Shown here: in pieces, positions 33,452 through 40,664 of the stretch
Layout: each line of letters opens with the position of its first letter
Numbering within the stretch: position 1 is the stretch's first letter
Assembly: GCA_018240745.1 (NCBI GenBank)
Contig: JAFEFF010000192.1
Span: 1-41,792, forward strand
Origin: Pseudomonadota bacterium
GTDB taxonomy: Bacteria; Pseudomonadota; Alphaproteobacteria; Reyranellales; Reyranellaceae
Length of the DNA: 41,792 nucleotides
Reading direction: 5' to 3'
Position numbers and translations under genes: made by a program
The notes under the pieces: model-generated
Seen by the model: the letters and a program-made list of their open reading frames with translations, nothing else
Told to the model about the DNA's origin: nothing
The model's database searches: none

Positions 33452-34165
33452 TCAAGGCGCGCCGCCGCGTTCCAGCCTGGAGACCGGATTCTGCCGCTCG
33501 GCAGTCGACGTGCCGTCGGAGACGATCACCAGGTCGGCGAAGCCGACGAACAGGCCGGTCTCGATCACGCCCGGAATCGCCCTCAGCGTGCGTTCGAGGC
33601 GGGCCGGCTCCGCGACCGTGCCGACCCGGCCGTCGGCGAGGTAGTTGCCGTTGTCGGAGCGCAACGGCGCACCATCCTGCTCGCGCACGCGCACCTCGGC
33701 ACCGATCGTGCGCCGGATCGCCGCGACGGTGAAACGCCAGCCGTAGGGCAGCAGCTCGACCGGCAGCCAGGTGTTGCCCAACACCGGCACCTGTTTCTCC
33801 GAGTCGATCGCATAGATCCTGTGCCCGGCGATCGAGGCCAGCTTCTTCTCGCGCGTGAGCGCGCCGCCACGGCCCTTGATCATGGCGAGGTCGGGCGCGA
33901 CCTGGTCGGCGCCGTCGACCAGCATGTCGACCCGCTCGATCGTGTCGAGATCGACCAGCGGCAGGCCGAGCGACGCGGCCATGCGCACCGTGCGCTCCGA
34001 CGACGAGACGCAGGTGATGCGCAAGCCTTCGCGCACGCGCGCGGCGAGCCGCGGCAGCCCGGCCTCCACGGTCGAGCCGGTGCCGAGCGCCAGGTACATG
34101 CCGTCGGTCACCCGGTCGAAGGCCGCCTCGGCCGCGAGCCGCTTGGCGCGCTCGGCGTCGATCAC
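33452..34165 (-). CDS. rpiA: Ribose-5-phosphate isomerase A
   Basis: Product of 237 residues. It interconverts ribose-5-phosphate and ribulose-5-phosphate in the pentose phosphate pathway. Family motifs are all present: GTGST at 28-32, DGADQ at 84-88 with the active-site Asp residues, and KGRGGALTREK at 97-107 with the catalytic Glu. ATG at 34165 is the family start. The last gene of the minus-strand pair, 144 bases after the histidine kinase; it may have its own promoter in that gap, where nothing clear is visible. Confidence 0.96.
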   Translation of the reverse strand: MIDAERAKRLAAEAAFDRVTDGMYLALGTGSTVEAGLPRLAARVREGLRITCVSSSERTVRMAASLGLPLVDLDTIERVDMLVDGADQVAPDLAMIKGRGGALTREKKLASIAGHRIYAIDSEKQVPVLGNTWLPVELLPYGWRFTVAAIRRTIGAEVRVREQDGAPLRSDNGNYLADGRVGTVAEPARLERTLRAIPGVIETGLFVGFADLVIVSDGTSTAERQNPVSRLERGGAP

Positions 34166-34309
34166 GGCACTGTCTCGAGCAGGAAAGGAGGAATGGCCAC
34201 CATCGTCAATCTGCGCAGCCTAATTGTGTGCGACGACCGCTCGCAAGCGCTCCATGAAAGCGGCAACGTCCCGCATCGTGAGCGGGCTGGAAGCCCGCGG
34301 TCCGGAAGA

Positions 34310-35722
34310 TCAGGCTCCCGTCAGCGGCGCGGTGAGGGAGTAGTGGACGCCGTCGGGTGCGAAGTCGAGGTGCGCCGAGCCGCCGATCACGGCCTGCTTC
34401 AGCAACGTGCTGCCGAAGCCGCGGCGGGCCGGCATCACGACCGCCGGTCCGCCGGTCTCGCGCCATGTCAGGACAAGCCGATCCTCGTGGGCCGCCCAAC
34501 GCACGACGATCCGGCCTTCGGGTCGCGACAGGGCGCCGTATTTCGCGGCGTTGGTCGCAAGCTCGTGCAGCGCCAGCGTGAGCGCGAGCGCAAGCTTCGG
34601 CGAGACATCGAGCGAAGGCCCTTCGCAGGTGATCTGCGCCGCGGCGAACGGCGCCGTGGCGCGCGCCACGATCTCGGTGAGATCCGCCCCCGACCAGCGG
34701 CGTGCGGTGAGCACATCGTGCGCGCGGGCAAGCGAAAGAATGCGCGCGTCGAGGGCAATGCCCGCCTGCTTCACATCGGTCGCACCCTGCAGGGTCAGGT
34801 AGGTGATCGACTGCACGGTCGCGAGGGTGTTCTTGACGCGATGGTTCAGCTCGTTGATGAGCAGGCGCTGCACCTCTTCCGATCGCTTCAGCTCGGTGAG
34901 ATCGCGGCTCGCGCCGGCGATGGCGACGGGCTTGCGCGCCGCGCCCCGGCCCTCGAACTCCACCAGGCCCCAGGCGCTCAGCCAGCGCCAGCTGCCGTCG
35001 GGCTGCCTGACGCGGTATTCGACGTCGTAGCGGCCGTCGCCCGCGGGATCGAGCGCCCTGGCCACGCGCGCCCACATCCGCTCCGTGTCGTCCGGGTGAA
35101 ACTTGTCCTTCACTCCCTCCTCGTCATGGAGGAAACGGGCCTGCGTCAGGCCGTAGAGGCGCTGCGCGTTCTCGTCGTAGACACAGACGTTGTCGGCCAG
35201 GGTGTAGCGCCACGTTCCCATCCGCGAGGCGATCATGGCGAGCTCGAAGGTGCGCTGGTGCCGCTCCAGCGCGCGACGCATGTCGTGCTCGCGCGAGACG
35301 TCCTGGAAGCAGTTGATGGCGCCCACCACCGCGCCGTCGGCGTCGCGCAGCGCCGCGATGTTCAGGCGGGCGACCCAGCGCTTGCCGTCGGGGTTGAAGA
35401 CCACCGCCTCGGCGCCGTCGAAGGTCTCGCGATTGCGCACCGCCCGCGCCATCGGCGTCTCCTCGGGCGGCATGGGCCGGCCATCGAGGCTCTCGAGCCG
35501 GAACGCGCCGCAGAAGCGCTGGGTCGGGTCGAGCAGCCGTGGGGCCCGGCCCCACAGCCGTATCGCCTCGCGGTTGACGCGCAGGATGTGACCGGCATTG
35601 TCGCAGGCGTAGACGCCGATCGGCAGGGCGTCGAGCACGGCCTGGTCGAGGTCGAGGAAGGATTCCAGCAGCGGGGGGAGCGGCGGCGCGTCGAGCTCGA
35701 AGGAAACAGACACAGCGGGCAT
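34310..35722 (-). CDS. PAS-domain HWE-family sensor histidine kinase
   Basis: From ATG at 35722 the product has 470 residues. GTG at 35770 would add 16 residues and cannot be excluded. Two PAS domains (about 25-145 and 155-280) lack any transmembrane segment, so it senses an intracellular signal. The phosphoacceptor region is INELNHRVKNTLATVQS with His294. The N-box HELATNAAKYGAL and the WRE motif near 420 define the HWE class, many members of which feed the alphaproteobacterial general stress response through PhyR. The second PAS has the WRWLSAWG pattern of PAS_3 domains. No response regulator is adjacent. An EcfG-like promoter precedes it. Confidence 0.9.
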   Translation of the reverse strand: MPAVSVSFELDAPPLPPLLESFLDLDQAVLDALPIGVYACDNAGHILRVNREAIRLWGRAPRLLDPTQRFCGAFRLESLDGRPMPPEETPMARAVRNRETFDGAEAVVFNPDGKRWVARLNIAALRDADGAVVGAINCFQDVSREHDMRRALERHQRTFELAMIASRMGTWRYTLADNVCVYDENAQRLYGLTQARFLHDEEGVKDKFHPDDTERMWARVARALDPAGDGRYDVEYRVRQPDGSWRWLSAWGLVEFEGRGAARKPVAIAGASRDLTELKRSEEVQRLLINELNHRVKNTLATVQSITYLTLQGATDVKQAGIALDARILSLARAHDVLTARRWSGADLTEIVARATAPFAAAQITCEGPSLDVSPKLALALTLALHELATNAAKYGALSRPEGRIVVRWAAHEDRLVLTWRETGGPAVVMPARRGFGSTLLKQAVIGGSAHLDFAPDGVHYSLTAPLTGA

Positions 35723-35784
35723 CCCCAATCCGTTCACCAAAGCGACCAGGGCGCAGAGCGACAGACGCACCTACCCATGGAACA

Positions 35785-35809
35785 AACTCGCAAGGGTCCA
35801 GAAAGTTCC
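35785..35809 (-). promoter_or_regulatory. EcfG-like general-stress promoter upstream of the HWE kinase
   Basis: On the minus strand GGAAC (35809-35805), 16 bases, then AGTT (35788-35785). The alphaproteobacterial EcfG consensus is GGAAC-N16/17-CGTT, so one base of the -10 differs. Transcription would begin near 35778, about 56 bases before the ATG at 35722, which supports that start. Confidence 0.4.
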
Positions 35810-35989
35810 TGGCAGAACCCGTACAGCACGAAAGTTCGCCATGGAACGCCTGGGTTCTTCGAGACCCTCCGGCATCTGCGAGTCGCTTGCACTTTTCATC
35901 GATCGTTTTCCCGATCATGAATAGCGCCTGCCCTGTACGGGTGGCCGTCGATTCGGTGGAGCGGCGGGTCTCCCAGGTCGGGTGTGGAC

Positions 35990-36430
35990 ATGGCTTCGGG
36001 GCCTTTCACTTTAGCCCAGTTGGCTCGGGCCGCGGGCATGAGTATCGAGGACGTGCGCTCCTACAGGGACCAGGGGCTGTTGCAGCGGCCTCGCCGGCAA
36101 CGCAGCCGTACGGACGACTTTGCTTTTCAGGCCGAGCATGTCGAGCGGCTGCAATTCATCAAGCGCGCGCTCCAGCACGGCCTGACCGTCAGCGACATTG
36201 CGCGCATCGTCGATCCCGGCGCCCTGGTGACGTGCGGCGACGTCTACACCGTCACGGCCCGGCGACTCGAACAGGTTCGCCAATCCGGCGGGGGCGATAC
36301 GCCGGTGGCGGCGGCGTTGGCGAAGCTTCTCGACGTGTGCCGCCGCGTCGGCTCGCGGCAGGAGTGCGAGATCCTCGTGGCGCTGTCCAAGCCCGGCGCG
36401 CCTTCGTCCAGCTCCGGGTGCTGCGGCTGA
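35990..36430 (+). CDS. MerR-family regulator with Hg(II)-type cysteine triad
   Basis: From ATG at 35990 the product has 146 residues. GTG at 35984 is an alternative that adds two. A winged-helix MerR DNA-binding domain at the N-terminus (FTLAQLARAAGMSIEDVRSY, then VERLQFIKRALQHGLTVSDI) is followed by a dimerisation helix. Cysteines are at 82, 117 and 126, the same numbers as the mercury ligands of Tn501/Tn21 MerR. The local context is similar (CRRVGSRQEC aligns with CHARRGNVSC). An extra Cys-Cys pair lies at the C-terminus. It should distort a long-spacer promoter when it binds Hg(II) or a similar thiophilic metal. No merT/P/A genes are in the window, so its target is unknown. Confidence 0.85.
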   Translation: MASGPFTLAQLARAAGMSIEDVRSYRDQGLLQRPRRQRSRTDDFAFQAEHVERLQFIKRALQHGLTVSDIARIVDPGALVTCGDVYTVTARRLEQVRQSGGGDTPVAAALAKLLDVCRRVGSRQECEILVALSKPGAPSSSSGCCG

Positions 36431-36535
36431 CGCGGTGAAGGAGCCTTTGCGTACCGCTGGCTGCCGCCTGGAAAAAGCGGCGGGCGTAGTCACTGCGCAA
36501 GCGCGTAGGCGATGATCGAATCGCGGCCGGAACGT

Positions 36536-36703
36536 GCCGTCCCGCGTCCCACCGGCGCGGGACGGCTCCGACGCCGATGGCACAAGGCTTTTGGCCGATT
36601 CGTCCCGGATCCTGCGCCCCCTGCCCGTTGGGACGATGGTCGAATGGCGGGACGCGGGACGACTTATCCACATTGCGGTCCATCGGTTGATTTACTAAGT
36701 AAA
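36536..36703. other. Origin-like intergenic region: GGGAC motifs, DnaA box, AT-rich palindrome
   Basis: Part of a 280-base gap (36431-36710). GGGAC or its complement GTCCC occurs at 36539, 36546, 36559, 36602, 36630, 36649 and 36656. GTCCCGCGTCCC (36539-36550) is the exact reverse complement of GGGACGCGGGAC (36649-36660). An 11-base-pair stem, GCCGTCCCGCG/CGCGGGACGGC, spans 36536-36566. A perfect DnaA box TTATCCACA is at 36664-36672 and the AT-rich palindrome TTTACTAAGTAAA at 36691-36703, eight bases before the ATPase ATG. Iterons, DnaA box, AT-rich segment and a helicase-like gene in that order resemble a plasmid-type origin. This is inference. Confidence 0.5.
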
Positions 36704-36710
36704 GTCACCC

Positions 36711-37625
36711 ATGATGGACGACGACCTGATCTTCCTGTCCGGCACCGAGCTGGCCGCGGCGACGCTGCCGGCCGAGACGCCGATCCTCGCCCCGATCCTG
36801 TCGACCAAGAGCCTCGCCCTGCTCTACGGGCCGCGCGGCCTGGGCAAGACCTTCCTGGCGCTGGGCATTGCCCGCGCCGCGGCGGCGGGCGAGAGCTTCC
36901 TCGGCTGGCGCGCGGCGCGGCCGCACCGCGTGCTCTACATCGATGGCGAGATGGCGGCGGGGCAGATGCAGCAGCGGTTGCGGCGCTTCGGCGCCGTGCC
37001 CGACAGCCTCCGCTTCCTGCTGGCCGACCTCAACCGCGGGCCCGTGCTCGATCTCGCGCACGGCGACAGCCAGTACCGGCTGGCGGCGCGCTGGGGCGAT
37101 CCCGAGCTGGTCGTGCTGGACAACCTCGCGAGCCTCGCGGGCCTGCGTCGCGGTGATCCCGACCGCTGGCACGAGCTGCATCGCTTCCTGATGGTGCAGC
37201 GGCAATGGGGGCGCGGCACGCTGATGGTCCATCACGCCAACAAGCGCGGCCTGCAGCGCGGTACCGGCCGGCGCGAGGACATCCTCGACCTGGTGATGGC
37301 GATCCGCCGGCCGACCGGCTGGCATCCGGGCGACGGCACCGAATTCGAGATCCATTTCGAGAAGGCGCGCAGCCTGCATGGCGCCGCGATCCAGCCGATG
37401 CGCGTCGGCCTCGAGGACCGTCCCGAAGGCCTCGCCTGGCGCCACCAGCCGATCGACGAGGGGCTGTTCGATCGGGCGGTCGCCCTGCTCAATTGCGGCC
37501 GCAACGCGGCATACGTCGCCGCGGCCCTCAACCTGTCGCGCAGCGCCGCCTACCGGCTGCGCGACCGCGCCATCGCGCTCGGCCGACTGCAAGGCGGCGC
37601 CGTGCAGGAGGAAAGCACACCATGA
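36711..37625 (+). CDS. RepA-like (AAA_25/RecA-fold) ATPase with C-terminal HTH
   Basis: Product of 304 residues from the first of two ATG codons (36711, 36714). Walker A is GPRGLGKT at 40-47. IDGEM at 77-81 carries the catalytic Glu typical of this family, Walker B is VVLDNL at 134-139, and the polar motif VHHANKRG lies at 173-180. This set matches hexameric-helicase-type RepA proteins of RSF1010-like plasmids and related phage ATPases. The C-terminal 45 residues (AAYVAAALNLSRSAAYRLRD) form a helix-turn-helix. No Shine-Dalgarno is visible, and an AT-rich palindrome sits at the start. First of three genes joined by ATGA overlaps. Confidence 0.82.
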   Translation: MMDDDLIFLSGTELAAATLPAETPILAPILSTKSLALLYGPRGLGKTFLALGIARAAAAGESFLGWRAARPHRVLYIDGEMAAGQMQQRLRRFGAVPDSLRFLLADLNRGPVLDLAHGDSQYRLAARWGDPELVVLDNLASLAGLRRGDPDRWHELHRFLMVQRQWGRGTLMVHHANKRGLQRGTGRREDILDLVMAIRRPTGWHPGDGTEFEIHFEKARSLHGAAIQPMRVGLEDRPEGLAWRHQPIDEGLFDRAVALLNCGRNAAYVAAALNLSRSAAYRLRDRAIALGRLQGGAVQEESTP

Positions 37626-38041
37626 GCGAGAGCCCGTCCGACGCGCCGCGCCTGCCCGCGGTGGTCGAGCTCGTCGACCCGCTGGACCCGATCGACGCCG
37701 GCGACCTTCGCGACATCTGGCGCGCCCTCGCCCAGGCGGCGAAGAACGGAGACGTGCGCGCGGCCGAGGTCGTCCGCCGCTGGCTGCGCGTGCGGCGGCG
37801 CCGGCTGCGCCTCGACCTGGCGCCGATCCACGATCTTGCCGGCGCGGCGCGCGCGCAGGCCGAGTTGTTCGCCCTGGCCGCGGCCGGCGAGATCACTGCC
37901 CGCGAGGCGCGCGATTTTTCCGCCATGGTCGAGAACCGCCGCAGGGCGATCGAGATCCTGGAATGGGAACCGCAGCTCCATGCGCTGAACGCGGCCAATG
38001 CCGAGAACGAGCGCCAGAAGAGGAACCGACCGCCGCGATGA
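37622..38041 (+). CDS. Unknown small helical protein of the ATPase cassette
   Basis: Product of 139 residues, highly charged and largely helical, Arg-rich in the middle (RRWLRVRRRRLRLDL at about 55-70). Two longer helices follow (AGAARAQAELFALAAAGEIT and AMVENRRRAIEILEWEPQLH). No known family. The Arg-rich block suggests nucleic-acid binding (inference). Its ATG overlaps the ATPase stop and its stop overlaps the next ATG (both ATGA), so all three proteins are likely made in a fixed ratio. Confidence 0.75.
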   Translation: MSESPSDAPRLPAVVELVDPLDPIDAGDLRDIWRALAQAAKNGDVRAAEVVRRWLRVRRRRLRLDLAPIHDLAGAARAQAELFALAAAGEITAREARDFSAMVENRRRAIEILEWEPQLHALNAANAENERQKRNRPPR

Positions 38042-38748
38042 AGCCGTCGACCGTACACTCCCTGCAGAAGCTGGCGCGGACGGCGCAGCCCGAGCCCGAG
38101 CCCGACATGACGGGCTGGACTTTCATGGAGCGCGTCGCCTGGGAGATCCAGCGCCGCGGCCTGCAGGCGATCGTGCGCGAAGCCGACGAGAGCGACGAGC
38201 CGATCCTGACCGAGGTGTTGGACGCCTGGGACGCGGCGGACGCGGCGATCCTCGCCGAGCGCGCGGCGAAGGCGGCGGCCGAGCGACTGGCCCAGTACCC
38301 CGGCAGCGCCGTGGCGCAGGTCAATGCGCGGGCGACGCGCGAGGCGGCGGACAAGGCGGCGCGCGCGGCGGAGGAAGCGAAGCGCATCGCCGAGGAGGCG
38401 AAGCTGCGGCCCCCTCCGCCGCCGAAACCGGAGCCGGCGGCCGAGGAGAAACCGCCGACGGAAACGCCGGCGCCTGCGCCTGCTTCTGCGTCTGCGCCTG
38501 CGTCTGCGTCTGCGTCTGCGTCAGAGGCCAAGCCGAAGCCGAAACGCCCGCGCAAGCGGCGCGATCCGGGCATGCCGAAGCCGGAGAAGCAGTGGTGGGA
38601 GGAACGCGCCCGATGGCGGACGCGCTCGCCGCTGGAGGAAGAGGACGCCCGCCGCGGCCGGCCGATGTACCAGTGCCTCGTCGACTACGACCCGATCGCC
38701 CGATTCTACGACGAGCAGCAAGAGGACGACTACGATCCGTTCGGGTAG
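38038..38748 (+). CDS. Unknown Ala/Pro-rich protein of the ATPase cassette
   Basis: Product of 236 residues in three parts. An N-terminal helical region runs to about residue 80 (MTGWTFMERVAWEIQRRGLQ). An Ala/Glu/Lys coiled coil and Pro-rich linker (about 80-165) include a hexanucleotide repeat that encodes alternating Ala-Pro/Ala-Ser. The C-terminus is basic then acidic, with a Trp motif (KQWWEERARWRTRSPL) and ends DEQQEDDYDPFG. No family recognised. The acidic C-terminal tip is reminiscent of partner-binding tails such as that of single-strand DNA-binding protein, also ending in D-x-P-F-like residues; that comparison is inference. Confidence 0.75.
   Translation: MKPSTVHSLQKLARTAQPEPEPDMTGWTFMERVAWEIQRRGLQAIVREADESDEPILTEVLDAWDAADAAILAERAAKAAAERLAQYPGSAVAQVNARATREAADKAARAAEEAKRIAEEAKLRPPPPPKPEPAAEEKPPTETPAPAPASASAPASASASASEAKPKPKRPRKRRDPGMPKPEKQWWEERARWRTRSPLEEEDARRGRPMYQCLVDYDPIARFYDEQQEDDYDPFG
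38470..38523 (+). repeat. Hexanucleotide coding repeat (GCGYCT, nine units)
   Basis: Nine six-base units, mostly GCGTCT or GCGCCT, encode Ala-Pro/Ala-Ser dipeptides in the linker of the third cassette gene. Gain or loss of whole units keeps the frame, so linker length can vary between strains without destroying the protein. Confidence 0.92.
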
Positions 38749-38814
38749 CCTGCAATCCGGTGACATCCACTCGGTTCGTCAGGGAAGGTCGGCACTGCAG
38801 CGTGTGACCCGTCA

Positions 38815-40179
38815 CTACTTGAGTTGTTGGGTCAATTCGCCAATCCGGTTCTCAAGACTCTTCACCCGTCCCTCCAGCTCGCCCTTCCTCTCCTCCGCCT
38901 TCGCACGCTTGCTCAAGGACTCGGACTCGTCGCCGAGCTTCTGCCCGGACGGATCTTCGAAGGCGACCAATCTCAATGTAAGAACGGCGGTCCCGACCAC
39001 GTCCTTGGGCACCTTCCCCCATTCGCCGAACCTGTTCGGCGCAAGATCGAACTTGTGCTTCTCACCGGGCTCAATCCCGCCGGGGACTTCGGAGTTGAAC
39101 GTTTCCTTCAACCAGGGCACCGAACGTCCGGGTGTCTGCAACGTACCCTCCATGAAGATGCGCTTGATAGCGATCTTCCCCTTGTTCTCCAGCGTGAACG
39201 AAATGACTGGCTCGTCGGACCCGAACCGCTGCGCGCTATACCAGAAGCGAGCATTGGCGACAGTGATTTGCTCCGTTAGCACCCGTTTCTCTGCGAGGCT
39301 TCGGTCCGCTGCCTGAAGCTCGTCCTGTGCCTGCTGCAGCGCCGCCTGTGCCCCGACGAGTTGCTTCTGGCTGGTCAGCAGGTCAGCCGCCAGCTTTGTC
39401 CGCGCCTCGGCCTTCTCATCGAAGGGCGCCAGCGGTGCCTTGGCCTGCGCCGGCGGCGGGCTTGAAGTGCCGCCCAGGCCGACGCTCTCCAATAACCGGT
39501 CGAACCAACTCTGGTTGTCGTAGATAATGTCGGCCCGAATCTCCTGCCTGAAGCCGACTGGCGGGCTCATGAGCATCGTGATCGGCAGCTTCCAGGTGAC
39601 CGTCCGAGCCTCGTTGCTGAGTTCGCCCGTCGTGTTCTCGATGCGATCGGCGGTCATCGACACGGTGATGTAGTGCCCGGCCATGGCTGCGAGGAATCCG
39701 GCCATGAACGGGTTCTGGTCATTTGCCGGGTCGTTTCGGGTGGGGCTGGCCTCAAGGTCAGCGGCCAAGCGATAGGCTTTCGGGCTCAATTGCTCGAAGC
39801 TGAACCGAGAGATCTTGAGCCCTTCATCCCGATCGGCCGGAGGCTTCCACGCAGCGGCCGCCTTCACGGGATCATCCACGACAAAGCGCGCGGTGCAGGT
39901 CATCATTTCCCCGCGCGTCCCCCTGCTGATGCTTACGGAGCGGATGCCCACGGGAAGATTGTCCTTCGCCCAGGCTTGTTGGCAGCCGTCGAGAAGATCG
40001 CCCTTGGTGTTGTCACTCTGATTCAATCCCGAAGCGAGTGCCGCAAGCTGCATTGAAACCGCCAGCTCGACATCCACCTGAGCCTTGCCGTCCCTTTGAA
40101 ATTTGGAATTGGCAGTGAAGTCGAAACAGCCAGTCACAACAAAAGACATGGCCACAATACAAAGCAACCTCGTAAGCAT
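38815..40179 (-). CDS. Lipoprotein with coiled coil, unknown function
   Basis: Product of 454 residues. A lipoprotein signal ends in the lipobox VTGC (Cys18), followed by FDFTANSKFQRDGKAQVDVE. A mixed alpha/beta domain runs to about 215. Then come a Pro-rich linker, a coiled coil (about 255-300, TSQKQLVGAQAALQQAQDEL), a beta-sandwich-like domain (FWYSAQRFGSDEPVISFTLE ... GIEPGEKHKFDL) that suggests FxLyD/DUF-type extracytoplasmic folds, and a C-terminal coil. GGGAG precedes the ATG. The gene looks less GC-rich than its neighbours and lies between the ATPase cassette and a REP-type palindrome, consistent with acquisition. Not a known family to me. Confidence 0.72.
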   Translation of the reverse strand: MLTRLLCIVAMSFVVTGCFDFTANSKFQRDGKAQVDVELAVSMQLAALASGLNQSDNTKGDLLDGCQQAWAKDNLPVGIRSVSISRGTRGEMMTCTARFVVDDPVKAAAAWKPPADRDEGLKISRFSFEQLSPKAYRLAADLEASPTRNDPANDQNPFMAGFLAAMAGHYITVSMTADRIENTTGELSNEARTVTWKLPITMLMSPPVGFRQEIRADIIYDNQSWFDRLLESVGLGGTSSPPPAQAKAPLAPFDEKAEARTKLAADLLTSQKQLVGAQAALQQAQDELQAADRSLAEKRVLTEQITVANARFWYSAQRFGSDEPVISFTLENKGKIAIKRIFMEGTLQTPGRSVPWLKETFNSEVPGGIEPGEKHKFDLAPNRFGEWGKVPKDVVGTAVLTLRLVAFEDPSGQKLGDESESLSKRAKAEERKGELEGRVKSLENRIGELTQQLK

Positions 40180-40224
40180 CGCTCCCTTACCCCGCTATCG
40201 GCCACAATCACCTTATCTCAGTTG

Positions 40225-40251
40225 TGTTGCGCGATTCAAATGAGCGCAACA
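40225..40251. promoter_or_regulatory. Inverted repeat, possible operator
   Basis: TGTTGCGC (40225-40232) and GCGCAACA (40244-40251) are exact reverse complements with an 11-base spacer, 46 bases upstream of the lipoprotein start on the other strand. The arm length and spacing suit a dimeric repressor; the binding protein is unknown. Confidence 0.4.
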
Positions 40252-40393
40252 GGGGGTGTCGCTTTTGGCCGGCGCCGAGGAACCTCCAGCCGAGCAGTGC
40301 GGCGACAATTGCCGGTTGTGTGCGATTTCCCGTCCGTGGAGGCACTAGCGCGCCTTCCACTTGGACGTCATCGAAGTGTCTTGACGCTCTTGT

Positions 40394-40473
40394 GCTGGGA
40401 GCCCGCCACTCCAGTGGGGCGTTTTCTCATACCAGCAGCCCATGACGCGCCACTGGAGTGGCGCGCCCCCAGC
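40394..40473. repeat. REP-type double palindrome, copy 2
   Basis: The left arm 40394-40421 (GCTGGGAGCCCGCCACTCCA...) and right arm 40447-40473 (GCGCCACTGGAGTGGCGCGC...) are the same REP unit as at 28235-28368, with a few substitutions and a short 25-base interior instead of 80. Conserved arms with different interiors indicate that the REP unit, rather than the spacer, is the selected or mobilised part. Confidence 0.85.
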
Positions 40474-40664
40474 AAAAGACTTGAGCTCGTCGAAACCGAA
40501 CGCGCTACAATTCGTGCTCTCGCCAAGTCTCGTAGAATCCTGTCGCGCTGCCCAACCTGTGTCGTGGCAGCCGCCAATGAATAGAGAGCGACTATTCATT
40601 TGACGGAATCTCCCAATTGGGCGAGGGCTCGTCCGCGCCTTGGGCGACGGAAACCGGATGGACG

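Larger units (their letters stand above)
40180..40664. other. 485-base intergenic region with operator-like repeat and REP pair
   Basis: No gene is supported. It holds an inverted repeat at 40225-40251 and the second REP-type double palindrome at 40394-40473, both listed separately. The remaining sequence is noticeably less GC-rich than the surrounding genes. Short open frames here overlap the palindromes and show no protein-like composition. Confidence 0.6.

Noticed and set aside
34193..34330. ATG at 34193 preceded by a strong AGGAAAGGAGG site on the forward strand, upstream of rpiA
   Set aside because: The signal is attractive, but the following frame (MATIVNLRSLIVCDDRSQAL...) soon becomes an antisense shadow of the histidine kinase with no protein-like composition. 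A very short peptide cannot be excluded.
36664..36672. Chromosomal origin of replication (oriC)
   Set aside because: Only one perfect DnaA box is present, and none of dnaA, hemE, parA or gidA is nearby. A plasmid-like or element origin fits better.
40096..40584. Forward open frame of 162 codons in the gap after the lipoprotein gene
   Set aside because: It starts inside the antisense of the lipoprotein gene and runs through the REP pair. Composition is not protein-like.
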